Positions 14,991-22,774 of a DNA stretch of 35,704 nt are shown one piece after another. The DNA is from CAOJBM01 sp051872535 (GTDB lineage Bacteria; Bacillota_I; Bacilli_A; RF39; UBA660), in NCBI GenBank assembly GCA_051872535.1, contig JBJEDY010000060.1, positions 1 to 35,704 on the forward strand, written 5' to 3'. A program made the position numbers and the translations under genes. The notes under the pieces are model-generated. The model ran no database searches. It was not told where the DNA came from and saw only the letters and a list, made by a program, of their open reading frames with translations. Each line of letters begins with the position of its first letter. The first letter of the stretch is position 1.

Positions 14991-17075
14991 ATGAACTTAT
15001 TAAAAAACTTAAATTCCAAGCAATTAGAAGCGGTACAACACATTGATGGCCCTTGTCTTGTTCTAGCCGGAGCAGGATCAGGAAAAACGCGAGTATTAAC
15101 TACAAGGATTGCATACTTAATTGAACAAGGGATATCTCCATATAATATTTTAGCGATAACTTTTACTAATAAAGCAGCTAAAGAAATGCGCGAAAGATTA
15201 AATGTTTTAATTGGAGATAACTATGCTTTTGTGGGTACTTTCCATTCTTTAGGAGTAAAGATAATTCGTGAACATCCTGAGTTAGTTGGATTAGATAAAA
15301 ATTTTACTATTATAGATAGTGATGATGTTACAAACATTATAAAAAAAATCTTAAAAGAAATGGGACTAGATCCTAAAACTAATTCACCATTTTATATAAG
15401 AAATCGTATTAGTTTTATCAAAAATGAAATGCTAAGTGATGGTGAAATCTCCAAATATTTTAATACTCCACCTGAAAAAATTGCTGAAAAAGTATATTAC
15501 GAATATCAAAATATTTTAAGAAAGAATAATTCAGTCGATTTCGATGATTTATTAGTTTTACCAGTTAAAATGTTTTTAGAAAATCCTGATATTTTAGAAA
15601 TGTATCAAGAGCATTACCCATACATTCTTATTGATGAGTATCAAGATACCAATGAAGTTCAATACAAATTATGTAAGTTATTAGCTAAAAAATACCAAAA
15701 TATTTTCATAGTTGGAGATCCTGATCAATCAATATATATGTTTAGAGGTGCAAATTACCATAACATTTTAAATTTTGAAGATGATTACAAAAATGCAAAA
15801 GTAATCCCTCTCGAAGAAAATTATCGTAGTACTGAATACATATTAAATGCTGCTAACTCTGTTATTAAGCATAACAAGGAAAGAAAAGAAAAGAATCTTT
15901 GGAGTAGTAATGGTAAAGGAGTAAAAACCAAATATTTAAGAGCATATGATGGTAAACATGAATTAACTCTTGTTCTTGATGAAATAAAGAGATTATTTGA
16001 TGAAGGGTATAGTAAAAAAGATATTGCTGTTTTATATCGTACTAACGCTCAAGCACGTCTTGTTGAAGAAGAATTCTTAAAAGCTAATATACCTTATCGA
16101 GTAGTAGGTAGTTATTACTTTTATGCTCGTAAAGAAATTAAAGATTTAATTTGTTATTTAAAATTAATTCTAAATAATAATGATGAAATAAGTTTAAGAA
16201 GAGTAATTAATGTTCCAAAAAGAGGAATAGGAGAAGCTACTTTAACTAAACTTGAACAACTTGCTAATGATAATAGTATATCTATGTTTGAAGCTATTAG
16301 TAAAGGTAAAGAATTAGATTTTAAAAACCTAATTATAGAATTAACTAAGGAAAGTGAGAGCTTATCATTAACAGAATTAATCGATCTAATATTAGATAAA
16401 ACTGGTATTAAAGAAGAATACCAAAATGATAAAACGTTAGAAAGTGACTTAAGATTAGATAACTTAGAAGAATTCAAATCAATAACAGCAACTTTTGAAG
16501 AACAAACTGGATCAGTAAACTTAGCTGACTTTTTAGAAGAGGTAAGTTTAATAGCTGATATGTCAGAACATCAAGAAAGCTCTGATGAAGTAACGTTAAT
16601 GACTATTCATAGTGCCAAAGGTTTAGAGTTTGAAGCTGTCTTTTTAATCGGGATGGAAGAAGGAATATTTCCACATCAAAATTCATTTTTAGAAGAAGGT
16701 GGCATAGAAGAAGAACGAAGACTTTGCTATGTTGGTATTACTAGAGCTAAAAAAAGACTCTATATAAGTAATGCTAAAAGAAGAATGTTATATGGAAAAG
16801 AAACCATGAATCCTCCTAGTAGATTTATTGACGAAATAGATAAAGACTTACTTGAAATAAGTAATGAAAAAATGATCGACAAAACAAATTTTAATAAAGA
16901 AGATATGTATGTAAATAAAGATATCGTATTTAATAAAGGTGATTTAGTTGATCATTTGATATATGGCCATGGAGTAGTCTTAGATGTTATGGGTGATTTT
17001 GTATCAGTAGCTTTTTCTAAAAACTATGGAGTTAAAAAAATAATGAAAAATCATAAGAATTTGAAAAAAATATAG
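14991..17075 (+). CDS. pcrA: ATP-dependent DNA helicase PcrA (UvrD family)
   Basis: Superfamily 1A 3'-5' helicase for nucleotide-excision repair, plasmid replication and removal of RecA or stalled polymerase. Walker A AGAGSGKT (26-33), motif Ia AITFTNKAAKEM, motif II ILIDEYQDTNEVQ, motif III VGDPDQSIYMFRGA, motif IV LEENYRST, motif V MTIHSAKGLEFEAVF and motif VI YVGITRAKKRLY are all present. The last 40 residues (YGHGVVLDVMGDFVSVAF) are the Tudor-like RNA-polymerase-binding tail typical of PcrA. 694 residues is slightly shorter than Bacillus PcrA, with no motif lost. Ribosome binding site AGGATG. In many Bacilli ligA follows directly; here htpG and a nucleotidyltransferase lie between. Confidence 0.96.
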   Translation: MNLLKNLNSKQLEAVQHIDGPCLVLAGAGSGKTRVLTTRIAYLIEQGISPYNILAITFTNKAAKEMRERLNVLIGDNYAFVGTFHSLGVKIIREHPELVGLDKNFTIIDSDDVTNIIKKILKEMGLDPKTNSPFYIRNRISFIKNEMLSDGEISKYFNTPPEKIAEKVYYEYQNILRKNNSVDFDDLLVLPVKMFLENPDILEMYQEHYPYILIDEYQDTNEVQYKLCKLLAKKYQNIFIVGDPDQSIYMFRGANYHNILNFEDDYKNAKVIPLEENYRSTEYILNAANSVIKHNKERKEKNLWSSNGKGVKTKYLRAYDGKHELTLVLDEIKRLFDEGYSKKDIAVLYRTNAQARLVEEEFLKANIPYRVVGSYYFYARKEIKDLICYLKLILNNNDEISLRRVINVPKRGIGEATLTKLEQLANDNSISMFEAISKGKELDFKNLIIELTKESESLSLTELIDLILDKTGIKEEYQNDKTLESDLRLDNLEEFKSITATFEEQTGSVNLADFLEEVSLIADMSEHQESSDEVTLMTIHSAKGLEFEAVFLIGMEEGIFPHQNSFLEEGGIEEERRLCYVGITRAKKRLYISNAKRRMLYGKETMNPPSRFIDEIDKDLLEISNEKMIDKTNFNKEDMYVNKDIVFNKGDLVDHLIYGHGVVLDVMGDFVSVAFSKNYGVKKIMKNHKNLKKI

Positions 17076-17089
17076 ATATTAATTATTAC

Positions 17090-17127
17090 AAAATACTAAT
17101 ATAATCATGATTAGTATTTTAATTTTA
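17090..17127 (+). terminator. terminator-like hairpin after pcrA
   Basis: AAAATACTAAT (17090-17100) and ATTAGTATTTT (17110-17120), perfect 11-bp stem with a 9-base loop; the T-tract after it is partly within the stem. Confidence 0.7.
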
Positions 17128-17133
17128 ATTAAA

Positions 17134-17160
17134 TTAGCACTTGGTGTTGACAAGTGCTAA
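17134..17160 (+). promoter_or_regulatory. CIRCE operator (HrcA site) upstream of htpG
   Basis: TTAGCACTT - 9 bases - AAGTGCTAA, a perfect 9-bp inverted repeat. It differs from the consensus CIRCE (TTAGCACTC-N9-GAGTGCTAA) only in the innermost base of each arm. It covers the -35 box of the htpG promoter, so HrcA binding would block polymerase. Confidence 0.9.
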
Positions 17161-17175
17161 TTGTAGTGATAATAT
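17147..17175 (+). promoter_or_regulatory. htpG promoter overlapping CIRCE
   Basis: TTGACA (17147-17152), 17-nt spacer, TAATAT (17170-17175). The -35 box lies in the CIRCE spacer and right arm, making this a heat-inducible, HrcA-repressed promoter by analogy with groE/dnaK. Confidence 0.85.
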
Positions 17176-17200
17176 TACAAATAGAAAGAGATGATATTAT

Positions 17201-19087
17201 ATGAAGAAAAAACAATTTAAAGCAGAATCAAAGAAATTACTAGACATGATGATTAATTCAATTTATACAAATAAAGAAATTTTTTTAAGAGAATTAATTT
17301 CTAATGCTAGTGACGCTCTAGATAAATTATGTTATAAGTCATTAACTGACAAAAAGTTAGATATTAGGAAAGAAGATTTAAAAATTCATATTGATTTTGA
17401 TAAAGAACAAAGATGTCTAATAATTAGTGATAATGGTGTCGGAATGACTTTAGAAGAACTAGAAAACAATTTAGGAACAATTGCTAAGAGCGGTTCAGAA
17501 TTATTCAAAGAAAATAATAAAAAAGATACAGATATTGAAATCATTGGACAATTTGGTGTTGGCTTTTATTCTTCGTTTATGGTTAGTAAAAATGTTGTAG
17601 TTACTAGTAAAAGCATCGATAGTGACACAGCATATATTTGGGAATCTTCTGGTGTAGAAGGATACTCTATAAGAGAAGGAGAAAAGGAAAGTAATGGTAC
17701 TGAAATAAAATTATACTTAAAAGAAAATACTGATGAAGTAAATTATGATGAATTCTTAGATAATAATACAATTGAAAGATTAATTAAGAAATATTCTGAT
17801 TATATTCATTATCCAATTATAATCAAAGAAGAAACTACTAGTAAAAAAGAAGATAGTGAAGAAGAGATTAAAGAAATTAATGATAAAACACTTAATAGTA
17901 TGGTACCAATTTGGAAGAAAAGTAAAAATGAAGTAACAGATGAAGAGTATAGTGATTTTTACACTGATAAATTTTATGATTATGAGAGTCCTGCTCGTAT
18001 TTTTAGAAATGTAATTGAAGGAAAATGTAGTTTTACTAGTTTACTATTTATTCCATCTCACGCTCCTTATGATTACTACACAAAAGATTATGAAAAGGGA
18101 TTACAATTATATTCTAAAGGTGTTCTAATTATGGATAAGTGTAGTGATTTATTGCCTGATTACTTTAGTTTTGTTAAAGGTTTAGTAGATAGTGAAGATA
18201 TAGCTTTAAATATTTCTAGGGAAACTTTACAAGAAAACAATCAAATTAAAACAATTGCTACTAGTATTGAATCAAAGATAAAAAAAGAATTGGAAACAAT
18301 GTTAGATGAAGAAAGAGAAAAATATGAGAAATTCTTTAAAGACTTTGGAACACAATTAAAATATGGAATATATTCTAGTTATGGTATGAAAAAAGATGTT
18401 TTAGCAGATTTATTACTTTATGTATCTTCTAAAGATAAAAAATACATAACTTTAAAAGAATATATTAGTAAAATGAAAGATAAACAAGATGTTATATACT
18501 ATGCATGTGGTGAAACAGTAGATAAAATTGATTTATTACCACAAGTTGAAGCGTTTAAAGATAAAGGATATGAGGTACTTTATCTAACCGATCCTGTCGA
18601 TGAATTTGTTATAAAAGTAATGGATAGTTATGATAATAAGAAATTTAAAAATGTATCGCAAGAAAATAACAACTTAGATAATGAACAAGAACAAGAAGAA
18701 TTAAAAAAATTAAATGATAATAATAAAAAATTATTAAGTAAGATGGAAGAATGCATAAAAGATAAAGTTACTGCTGTTCGATTTACTAATCGCCTAAAAA
18801 ATCATCCAGTTTGTCTTACTAGCAAAGGCGAATTATCAGTTGAAATGGAAAAAGTTTTAAATGCCATCCCAAATAACCAACATATTAAAGCAGATACAAT
18901 TATGGAAATTAATGCTAATCATAAAATTGCTAAGACTTTAGAGAATTTATATAAGAAAAAAGACTATAAGTCATTAGAAAATTATACAAAAATATTATAT
19001 GCAAACGCACGATTAATAGAAGGTCAGAGTATTGAAAATCCAACTGAAATAAGTAATTTAATTTGTGATATTATATCAAAAAATTAA
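17201..19087 (+). CDS. htpG: molecular chaperone HtpG (Hsp90)
   Basis: Cytosolic ATP-dependent dimeric chaperone that assists late folding of client proteins under stress. N-terminal GHKL ATPase: LRELISNASDALDKL (with catalytic Glu), DNGVGMT, LGTIAKSG and the lid/GQFGVGFYSSFMV. The middle domain has the conserved arginine stretch SRETLQENNQIK, and the C-terminal dimer domain ends without a eukaryotic MEEVD. Length 628 equals typical HtpG. A Lys/Glu-rich acidic insert (about 210-225) replaces part of the linker. Start ATG 17201 with AAAGAGATG before it. Control by CIRCE is notable, since in Bacillus subtilis htpG is not in the HrcA regulon. Confidence 0.96.
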   Translation: MKKKQFKAESKKLLDMMINSIYTNKEIFLRELISNASDALDKLCYKSLTDKKLDIRKEDLKIHIDFDKEQRCLIISDNGVGMTLEELENNLGTIAKSGSELFKENNKKDTDIEIIGQFGVGFYSSFMVSKNVVVTSKSIDSDTAYIWESSGVEGYSIREGEKESNGTEIKLYLKENTDEVNYDEFLDNNTIERLIKKYSDYIHYPIIIKEETTSKKEDSEEEIKEINDKTLNSMVPIWKKSKNEVTDEEYSDFYTDKFYDYESPARIFRNVIEGKCSFTSLLFIPSHAPYDYYTKDYEKGLQLYSKGVLIMDKCSDLLPDYFSFVKGLVDSEDIALNISRETLQENNQIKTIATSIESKIKKELETMLDEEREKYEKFFKDFGTQLKYGIYSSYGMKKDVLADLLLYVSSKDKKYITLKEYISKMKDKQDVIYYACGETVDKIDLLPQVEAFKDKGYEVLYLTDPVDEFVIKVMDSYDNKKFKNVSQENNNLDNEQEQEELKKLNDNNKKLLSKMEECIKDKVTAVRFTNRLKNHPVCLTSKGELSVEMEKVLNAIPNNQHIKADTIMEINANHKIAKTLENLYKKKDYKSLENYTKILYANARLIEGQSIENPTEISNLICDIISKN

Positions 19088-19108
19088 GAAGAGTTTCTTC
19101 TTTTTTTT
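19086..19108 (+). terminator. intrinsic terminator after htpG
   Basis: AAGAAGA, loop GTT, TCTTCTT followed by TTTTTT; the stem starts in the htpG stop codon. Confidence 0.75.
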
Positions 19109-19113
19109 GTGTA

Positions 19114-19122
19114 TGTTATAAT
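19114..19122 (+). promoter_or_regulatory. extended -10 promoter of the nucleotidyltransferase gene
   Basis: TGT-TATAAT at 19114-19122, directly after the htpG terminator. It lies downstream of the open frame's first codon (19109), so that codon cannot be the start. Confidence 0.6.
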
Positions 19123-19147
19123 TGATAAAAGGATAGTGATAATATTT

Positions 19148-20044
19148 ATGAAAAATAAAACATTAGTTATATTAGCTGCTGGTATGGGAAGTCGTTTTGG
19201 AGGAATGAAACAAATTGAACCAGTTGGACCAAATGGTGAGTTTATAATTGATTATTCAGTTTACTCAGCTATAAAATATGGTTTTACAAGAGTAGTTTTT
19301 GTAATTAAAGAAGAAAACTTAAAAGTATTTAAAAATACCATTGGAAGTCGTGTAGAAGACCACATTGAAGTTTGTTATGCTTTTCAAAAATTAGAAGATA
19401 TACCAGCTGGTTTTGAAGTACCAGAAGGAAGAGTAAAGCCATGGGGAACAGCTCATGCATTATATGCAGCAAGAGATTATATTGATAGTAAGTTTGCAGT
19501 TATTAATGCAGATGATTTTTATGGAGATGAAGCTTTTAAAGAATTATCAGAATACTTAGATACACATGATAATGATGTTATTGTTGGATACGAAATATCT
19601 AAAACATTAAGTGCAAATGGTTCTGTAAAAAGAGGGGTTATTTTTCATGATAATAGTATTGTAAAAAAGATAATTGAATCAAGTTGCATAAAAGATACCG
19701 AAGAAACAGTTAAATGTACTCCATTGGATACCAATATTCAAGAGTTTATTGTACCAAATAATCAACCAGTATCTATGCTAATTAATGGATTTACTAAAGA
19801 CTTTGTTGATTATGTTGGTAGTGTAATGGAAAGTGACTTTGATCTTCATAAAGATGATTTGTTAAACTATGAAATGTTATTACCTGACATTATGTCTAGA
19901 GAAATAAATGAAGGTAAGAAGATTGAAGTTATTAGTACTAAATCCACATGGATGGGTATGACATATAAAACAGATTGTGATACTTTAAAAGAATATATTA
20001 ACAATCAAATAAAAGAAGGAATTTATCCTAATAAATTATGGTAA
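19148..20044 (+). CDS. sugar-phosphate nucleotidyltransferase
   Basis: Cytoplasmic NTP-transferase fold enzyme that joins a nucleotide to a sugar phosphate. The N-terminal pyrophosphorylase loop is LVILAAGMGSRFGGMKQ, with the G-x-G-x-R-x-G-G-x-K pattern and metal/phosphate-binding Arg and Lys. KPWGTAHALYAAR and FAVINADDFYG (sugar- and metal-binding Asp) follow. 298 residues from ATG 19148. The ribosome site is weak (AAAAGGATAGTGAT), so the start has some doubt, but upstream codons overlap the promoter. The sugar is not evident; the lack of a hexapeptide-repeat tail argues against GlmU- or GlgC-type enzymes. It lies alone between two terminator/promoter boundaries and may feed surface glycans made by enzymes elsewhere. 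Confidence 0.82.
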   Translation: MKNKTLVILAAGMGSRFGGMKQIEPVGPNGEFIIDYSVYSAIKYGFTRVVFVIKEENLKVFKNTIGSRVEDHIEVCYAFQKLEDIPAGFEVPEGRVKPWGTAHALYAARDYIDSKFAVINADDFYGDEAFKELSEYLDTHDNDVIVGYEISKTLSANGSVKRGVIFHDNSIVKKIIESSCIKDTEETVKCTPLDTNIQEFIVPNNQPVSMLINGFTKDFVDYVGSVMESDFDLHKDDLLNYEMLLPDIMSREINEGKKIEVISTKSTWMGMTYKTDCDTLKEYINNQIKEGIYPNKLW

Positions 20045-20077
20045 AGAATAATTATCGCTGTTTGTTTTAGTAATATT

Positions 20078-20086
20078 TGGTATAAT
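20078..20086 (+). promoter_or_regulatory. extended -10 promoter of ligA
   Basis: TGG-TATAAT, 18 nt upstream of the ligA ATG. Confidence 0.55.
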
Positions 20087-20103
20087 ATAAATAGGTGATT
20101 CTT

Positions 20104-22080
20104 ATGGATAGATACAACGAGCTTATAGATATAATAAATCAAGCAATATATGAATACTATATTTTAGATAATGCTACATTAACGGATCAAGAATATGATG
20201 ATTATTATTATGAAATGCTTAAATTCGAAAATGAGCATCCGGATTTAATTCGCGAAGATTCTCCTTCTCAAAGAGTTGGTGGAGAAGCTGTTGATAAATT
20301 TGAAAAAGTAAGACATGAAAAACCTATGCTATCATTTGATGATATTTTTAATGAAGAGGAAATAAGAGCATTTGATGAAAAAATTAAGAAAAAGATTCCC
20401 CATCCAACATATACTTTAGAACCAAAAATGGATGGTTTATCTGGCTCTCTTTTGTATAAAAAAGGAATTTTAGTAAGAGCTGCTACTAGAGGAGATGGTA
20501 CAATAGGGGAAAACATTACTGCTAATGTAAAAACAATTAAAAGTGTTCCTCTTAAGTTAACTAAACCTATCGATATTGAAGTTCGTGGGGAAATATATAT
20601 GAGTAAGAAATCCTTTGATGCCATTAACGAAGAAAGAAAAGCAAAAAATGAAAGCTTATTTGCTAATCCTCGAAATGCAGCAGCAGGGTCAGTACGACAA
20701 CTAGATAGCAAAATTACTGCTAAACGTAACTTGGATTTTATGGCTTATTTTATTCCTAATCCCGAAGATTATGGACTAACTACTCAAACTGATTCTTTAA
20801 ATTATATGAAGGAATTAGGATTTGTTACTAATCATCAATTAAATTCATATGCAAAAAATGTTGATGAAATATTAAAGTATATTAAAGATTTAAACGATAA
20901 AAGAAAAGATTTACCTTTTGCTATTGACGGAGTGGTTTTAAAAGTTGATAGTTTAAAAGATGAAGAAATATTAGGTTTTACTTCCCGTGTTCCAAGATGG
21001 GGTATTGCTTATAAATTTCCCGCAGAAGAAGTTTTAACTACCTTAAATGAAATAAAATTTACAGTAGGCAGAACTGGCAAAATAACACCAAATGCTTTTT
21101 TTTCACCAGTTCATGTAGATGGATCCATTATTAGGAAAGCGACACTACATAATGAAGATTATTGCATAGAAAAAGATGTTAGAATTGGAGATGTTATCTC
21201 AATTCGTAAAGCTGGGGATGTCATACCTGAAGTAGTAGAAGTTAAAATGGAAAGAAGAAAAGAAAATAGTCAACCTTTCCAAATGATTAGTAAATGCCCA
21301 ATATGTGAAGCTGATTTAGTTAAAAAAGACGCTAATTATTTTTGCCCTAATGATAAATGTCCGGCTCGTAAAATAGAAGGATTAATTCATTTTGTATCAC
21401 GTCATGCTATGTTTATAGATGGGTTTGGAGACAGAATAATTGAAGAATTCTATAATATGGGATATTTAAAAAATGTTGTCGATTTTTATTTACTATATAA
21501 GTATAAAGAAGAATTAATGACTTTAGAAGGATTTGGTAGTAAGAGTATTAATAATCTTTTAAATGGAATAGAAGCTAGTAAAGAGAACTCTTTAGAAAGA
21601 CTTTTATTTGCTTTAGGAATAAGACATGTAGGAAGAAAAACAGCTAAGATATTGGCTTCTAAATATAAGAGTATGGATGCTTTGATGAATGCAAAGTTTG
21701 AAGATTTAAAAGAAACTCCTGATATAGGTGAAATTATAGCTAAAAGTCTAACTAGTTATTTTGCCGATCCTGAAAATATAAGTTTGATAAATCATTTAAA
21801 AGAATTAAATGTCAATATGAATTTCTTAGGTAGTACAGCTGATGAAACAAATGAAGAAATAAATGGTAAAACTTTTGTATTAACAGGTACATTATCAAAA
21901 CCAAGAGATTATTATAAAGAAGCACTAGAAAATCTTGGTGGAAATGTCGCTGGAACGGTTACTAAAAAGACAGATTATGTTGTTGTTGGAGAAAGTCCAG
22001 GTAGTAAATACAATAAAGCTCAAGAATTAAATATTGAAATATGGAATGAAGAACAATTAATAAAGGCACTAGAAAAGTAG
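20104..22080 (+). CDS. ligA: NAD-dependent DNA ligase LigA
   Basis: Essential ligase sealing nicks in replication and repair with NAD+ as AMP donor. Order: Ia domain with YDDYYYEM (NMN-binding), adenylation domain with K108 in LEPKMDGLSG as the nucleophile, FANPRNAAAGSVRQL, AIDGVVLKV, OB fold (FTVGRTGKITPNAFFSPV), a four-Cys zinc finger (CPICEADL...YFCPNDKCPAR), helix-hairpin-helix repeats (LERLLFALGIRHVGRKTAK) and a C-terminal BRCT (KTFVLTGTLSKPRD). 658 residues, complete. Start ATG 20104 with AGGTGAT just before; the GTG at 20095 is part of that site. The common EPKIDG is EPKMDG here. Confidence 0.97.
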   Translation: MDRYNELIDIINQAIYEYYILDNATLTDQEYDDYYYEMLKFENEHPDLIREDSPSQRVGGEAVDKFEKVRHEKPMLSFDDIFNEEEIRAFDEKIKKKIPHPTYTLEPKMDGLSGSLLYKKGILVRAATRGDGTIGENITANVKTIKSVPLKLTKPIDIEVRGEIYMSKKSFDAINEERKAKNESLFANPRNAAAGSVRQLDSKITAKRNLDFMAYFIPNPEDYGLTTQTDSLNYMKELGFVTNHQLNSYAKNVDEILKYIKDLNDKRKDLPFAIDGVVLKVDSLKDEEILGFTSRVPRWGIAYKFPAEEVLTTLNEIKFTVGRTGKITPNAFFSPVHVDGSIIRKATLHNEDYCIEKDVRIGDVISIRKAGDVIPEVVEVKMERRKENSQPFQMISKCPICEADLVKKDANYFCPNDKCPARKIEGLIHFVSRHAMFIDGFGDRIIEEFYNMGYLKNVVDFYLLYKYKEELMTLEGFGSKSINNLLNGIEASKENSLERLLFALGIRHVGRKTAKILASKYKSMDALMNAKFEDLKETPDIGEIIAKSLTSYFADPENISLINHLKELNVNMNFLGSTADETNEEINGKTFVLTGTLSKPRDYYKEALENLGGNVAGTVTKKTDYVVVGESPGSKYNKAQELNIEIWNEEQLIKALEK

Positions 22081-22090
22081 TACCTTTTTT
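22062..22090 (+). terminator. intrinsic terminator at the end of ligA
   Basis: AAAGG-C-ACTA / TAGT-A-CCTTT around GAAAAG, one mismatch, then TTTTT. The ligA stop TAG lies in the stem. Confidence 0.6.
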
Positions 22091-22191
22091 ATTTTGTAAT
22101 TTACATAACCCTATCTACTTGTTTTTTTTATTTTGTAAAATCTTTTTTAACATATTTATTAAAAAGTCAAACTAAAATAATATTAAGTTAT

Positions 22192-22220
22192 TTGATATAA
22201 TACCCAATATGTAGTATAAT
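22192..22220 (+). promoter_or_regulatory. promoter of the three-gene membrane/sensor operon
   Basis: TTGATA (22192-22197), 17-nt spacer, TATAAT (22215-22220), 30 nt upstream of the first ATG. Confidence 0.8.
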
Positions 22221-22249
22221 TTAAATACTTAAGAAGAGGTGGCAAATAA

Positions 22250-22759
22250 ATGAAAGAGTTTAAAAACTTTTGTAAAAGTAATAGAGTTTTTGTGGTACTA
22301 ATGGCAATAGTCTTGATTTGTACAGTTATAATAGGAATTTGTTTAATAAGTTATTTTTATGGTGGAAACAAATATAAAGACACTAGAAGTGAAGAAATTA
22401 AGAAATATGAAATTTCTGATTCTCATGTAAAAGAGATTGAAAGTAAGTTCATAGCTGATGAACAAATTAATAAAGTGACAATTACATTCTCTGGACCTAA
22501 AACTACTATCTATATTAAATTGGAATTTGCACCTAAAGTATCTTTAGTCGAAGCCGAAGGAAAAGCATTACTAGTATTAGATGAATTTAGTGAAGATGAA
22601 AAGAAAGCATACGATTTTCAATTTACTTTAATTCAAGATGCTACTACTGAATCAGAAGGATTCAAAATAGCTGGAGCTAAAAATAAAAATGGAACAAATC
22701 TAGTATGGACACAAAATAATAAACCTGAAGAAACAGATAATGAGGAAACGAAGAAATAG
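22250..22759 (+). CDS. membrane-anchored small extracytoplasmic protein, unknown function
   Basis: 169 residues, family not recognised. Residues 14-37 form one membrane helix (VFVVLMAIVLICTVIIGICLIS), leaving a 130-residue outside domain of mixed alpha/beta character with runs KVTITFSGPKTTIYIKLEF and DEKKAYDFQFTLIQDA, ending in an acidic NNKPEETDNEETKK tail. No Cys after the helix. Strong ribosome site (AGAGGTGG). It leads an operon with the sensor-like gene 15 nt downstream and a YihY protein after that, so it may be an accessory of the sensor (inference). Confidence 0.65.
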   Translation: MKEFKNFCKSNRVFVVLMAIVLICTVIIGICLISYFYGGNKYKDTRSEEIKKYEISDSHVKEIESKFIADEQINKVTITFSGPKTTIYIKLEFAPKVSLVEAEGKALLVLDEFSEDEKKAYDFQFTLIQDATTESEGFKIAGAKNKNGTNLVWTQNNKPEETDNEETKK

Positions 22760-22774
22760 TGAGGTTAGTAAAAT

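Noticed and set aside
14991..22080. Classical pcrA-ligA operon
   Set aside because: The genes are separated by htpG and a nucleotidyltransferase, each with its own promoter and terminator.
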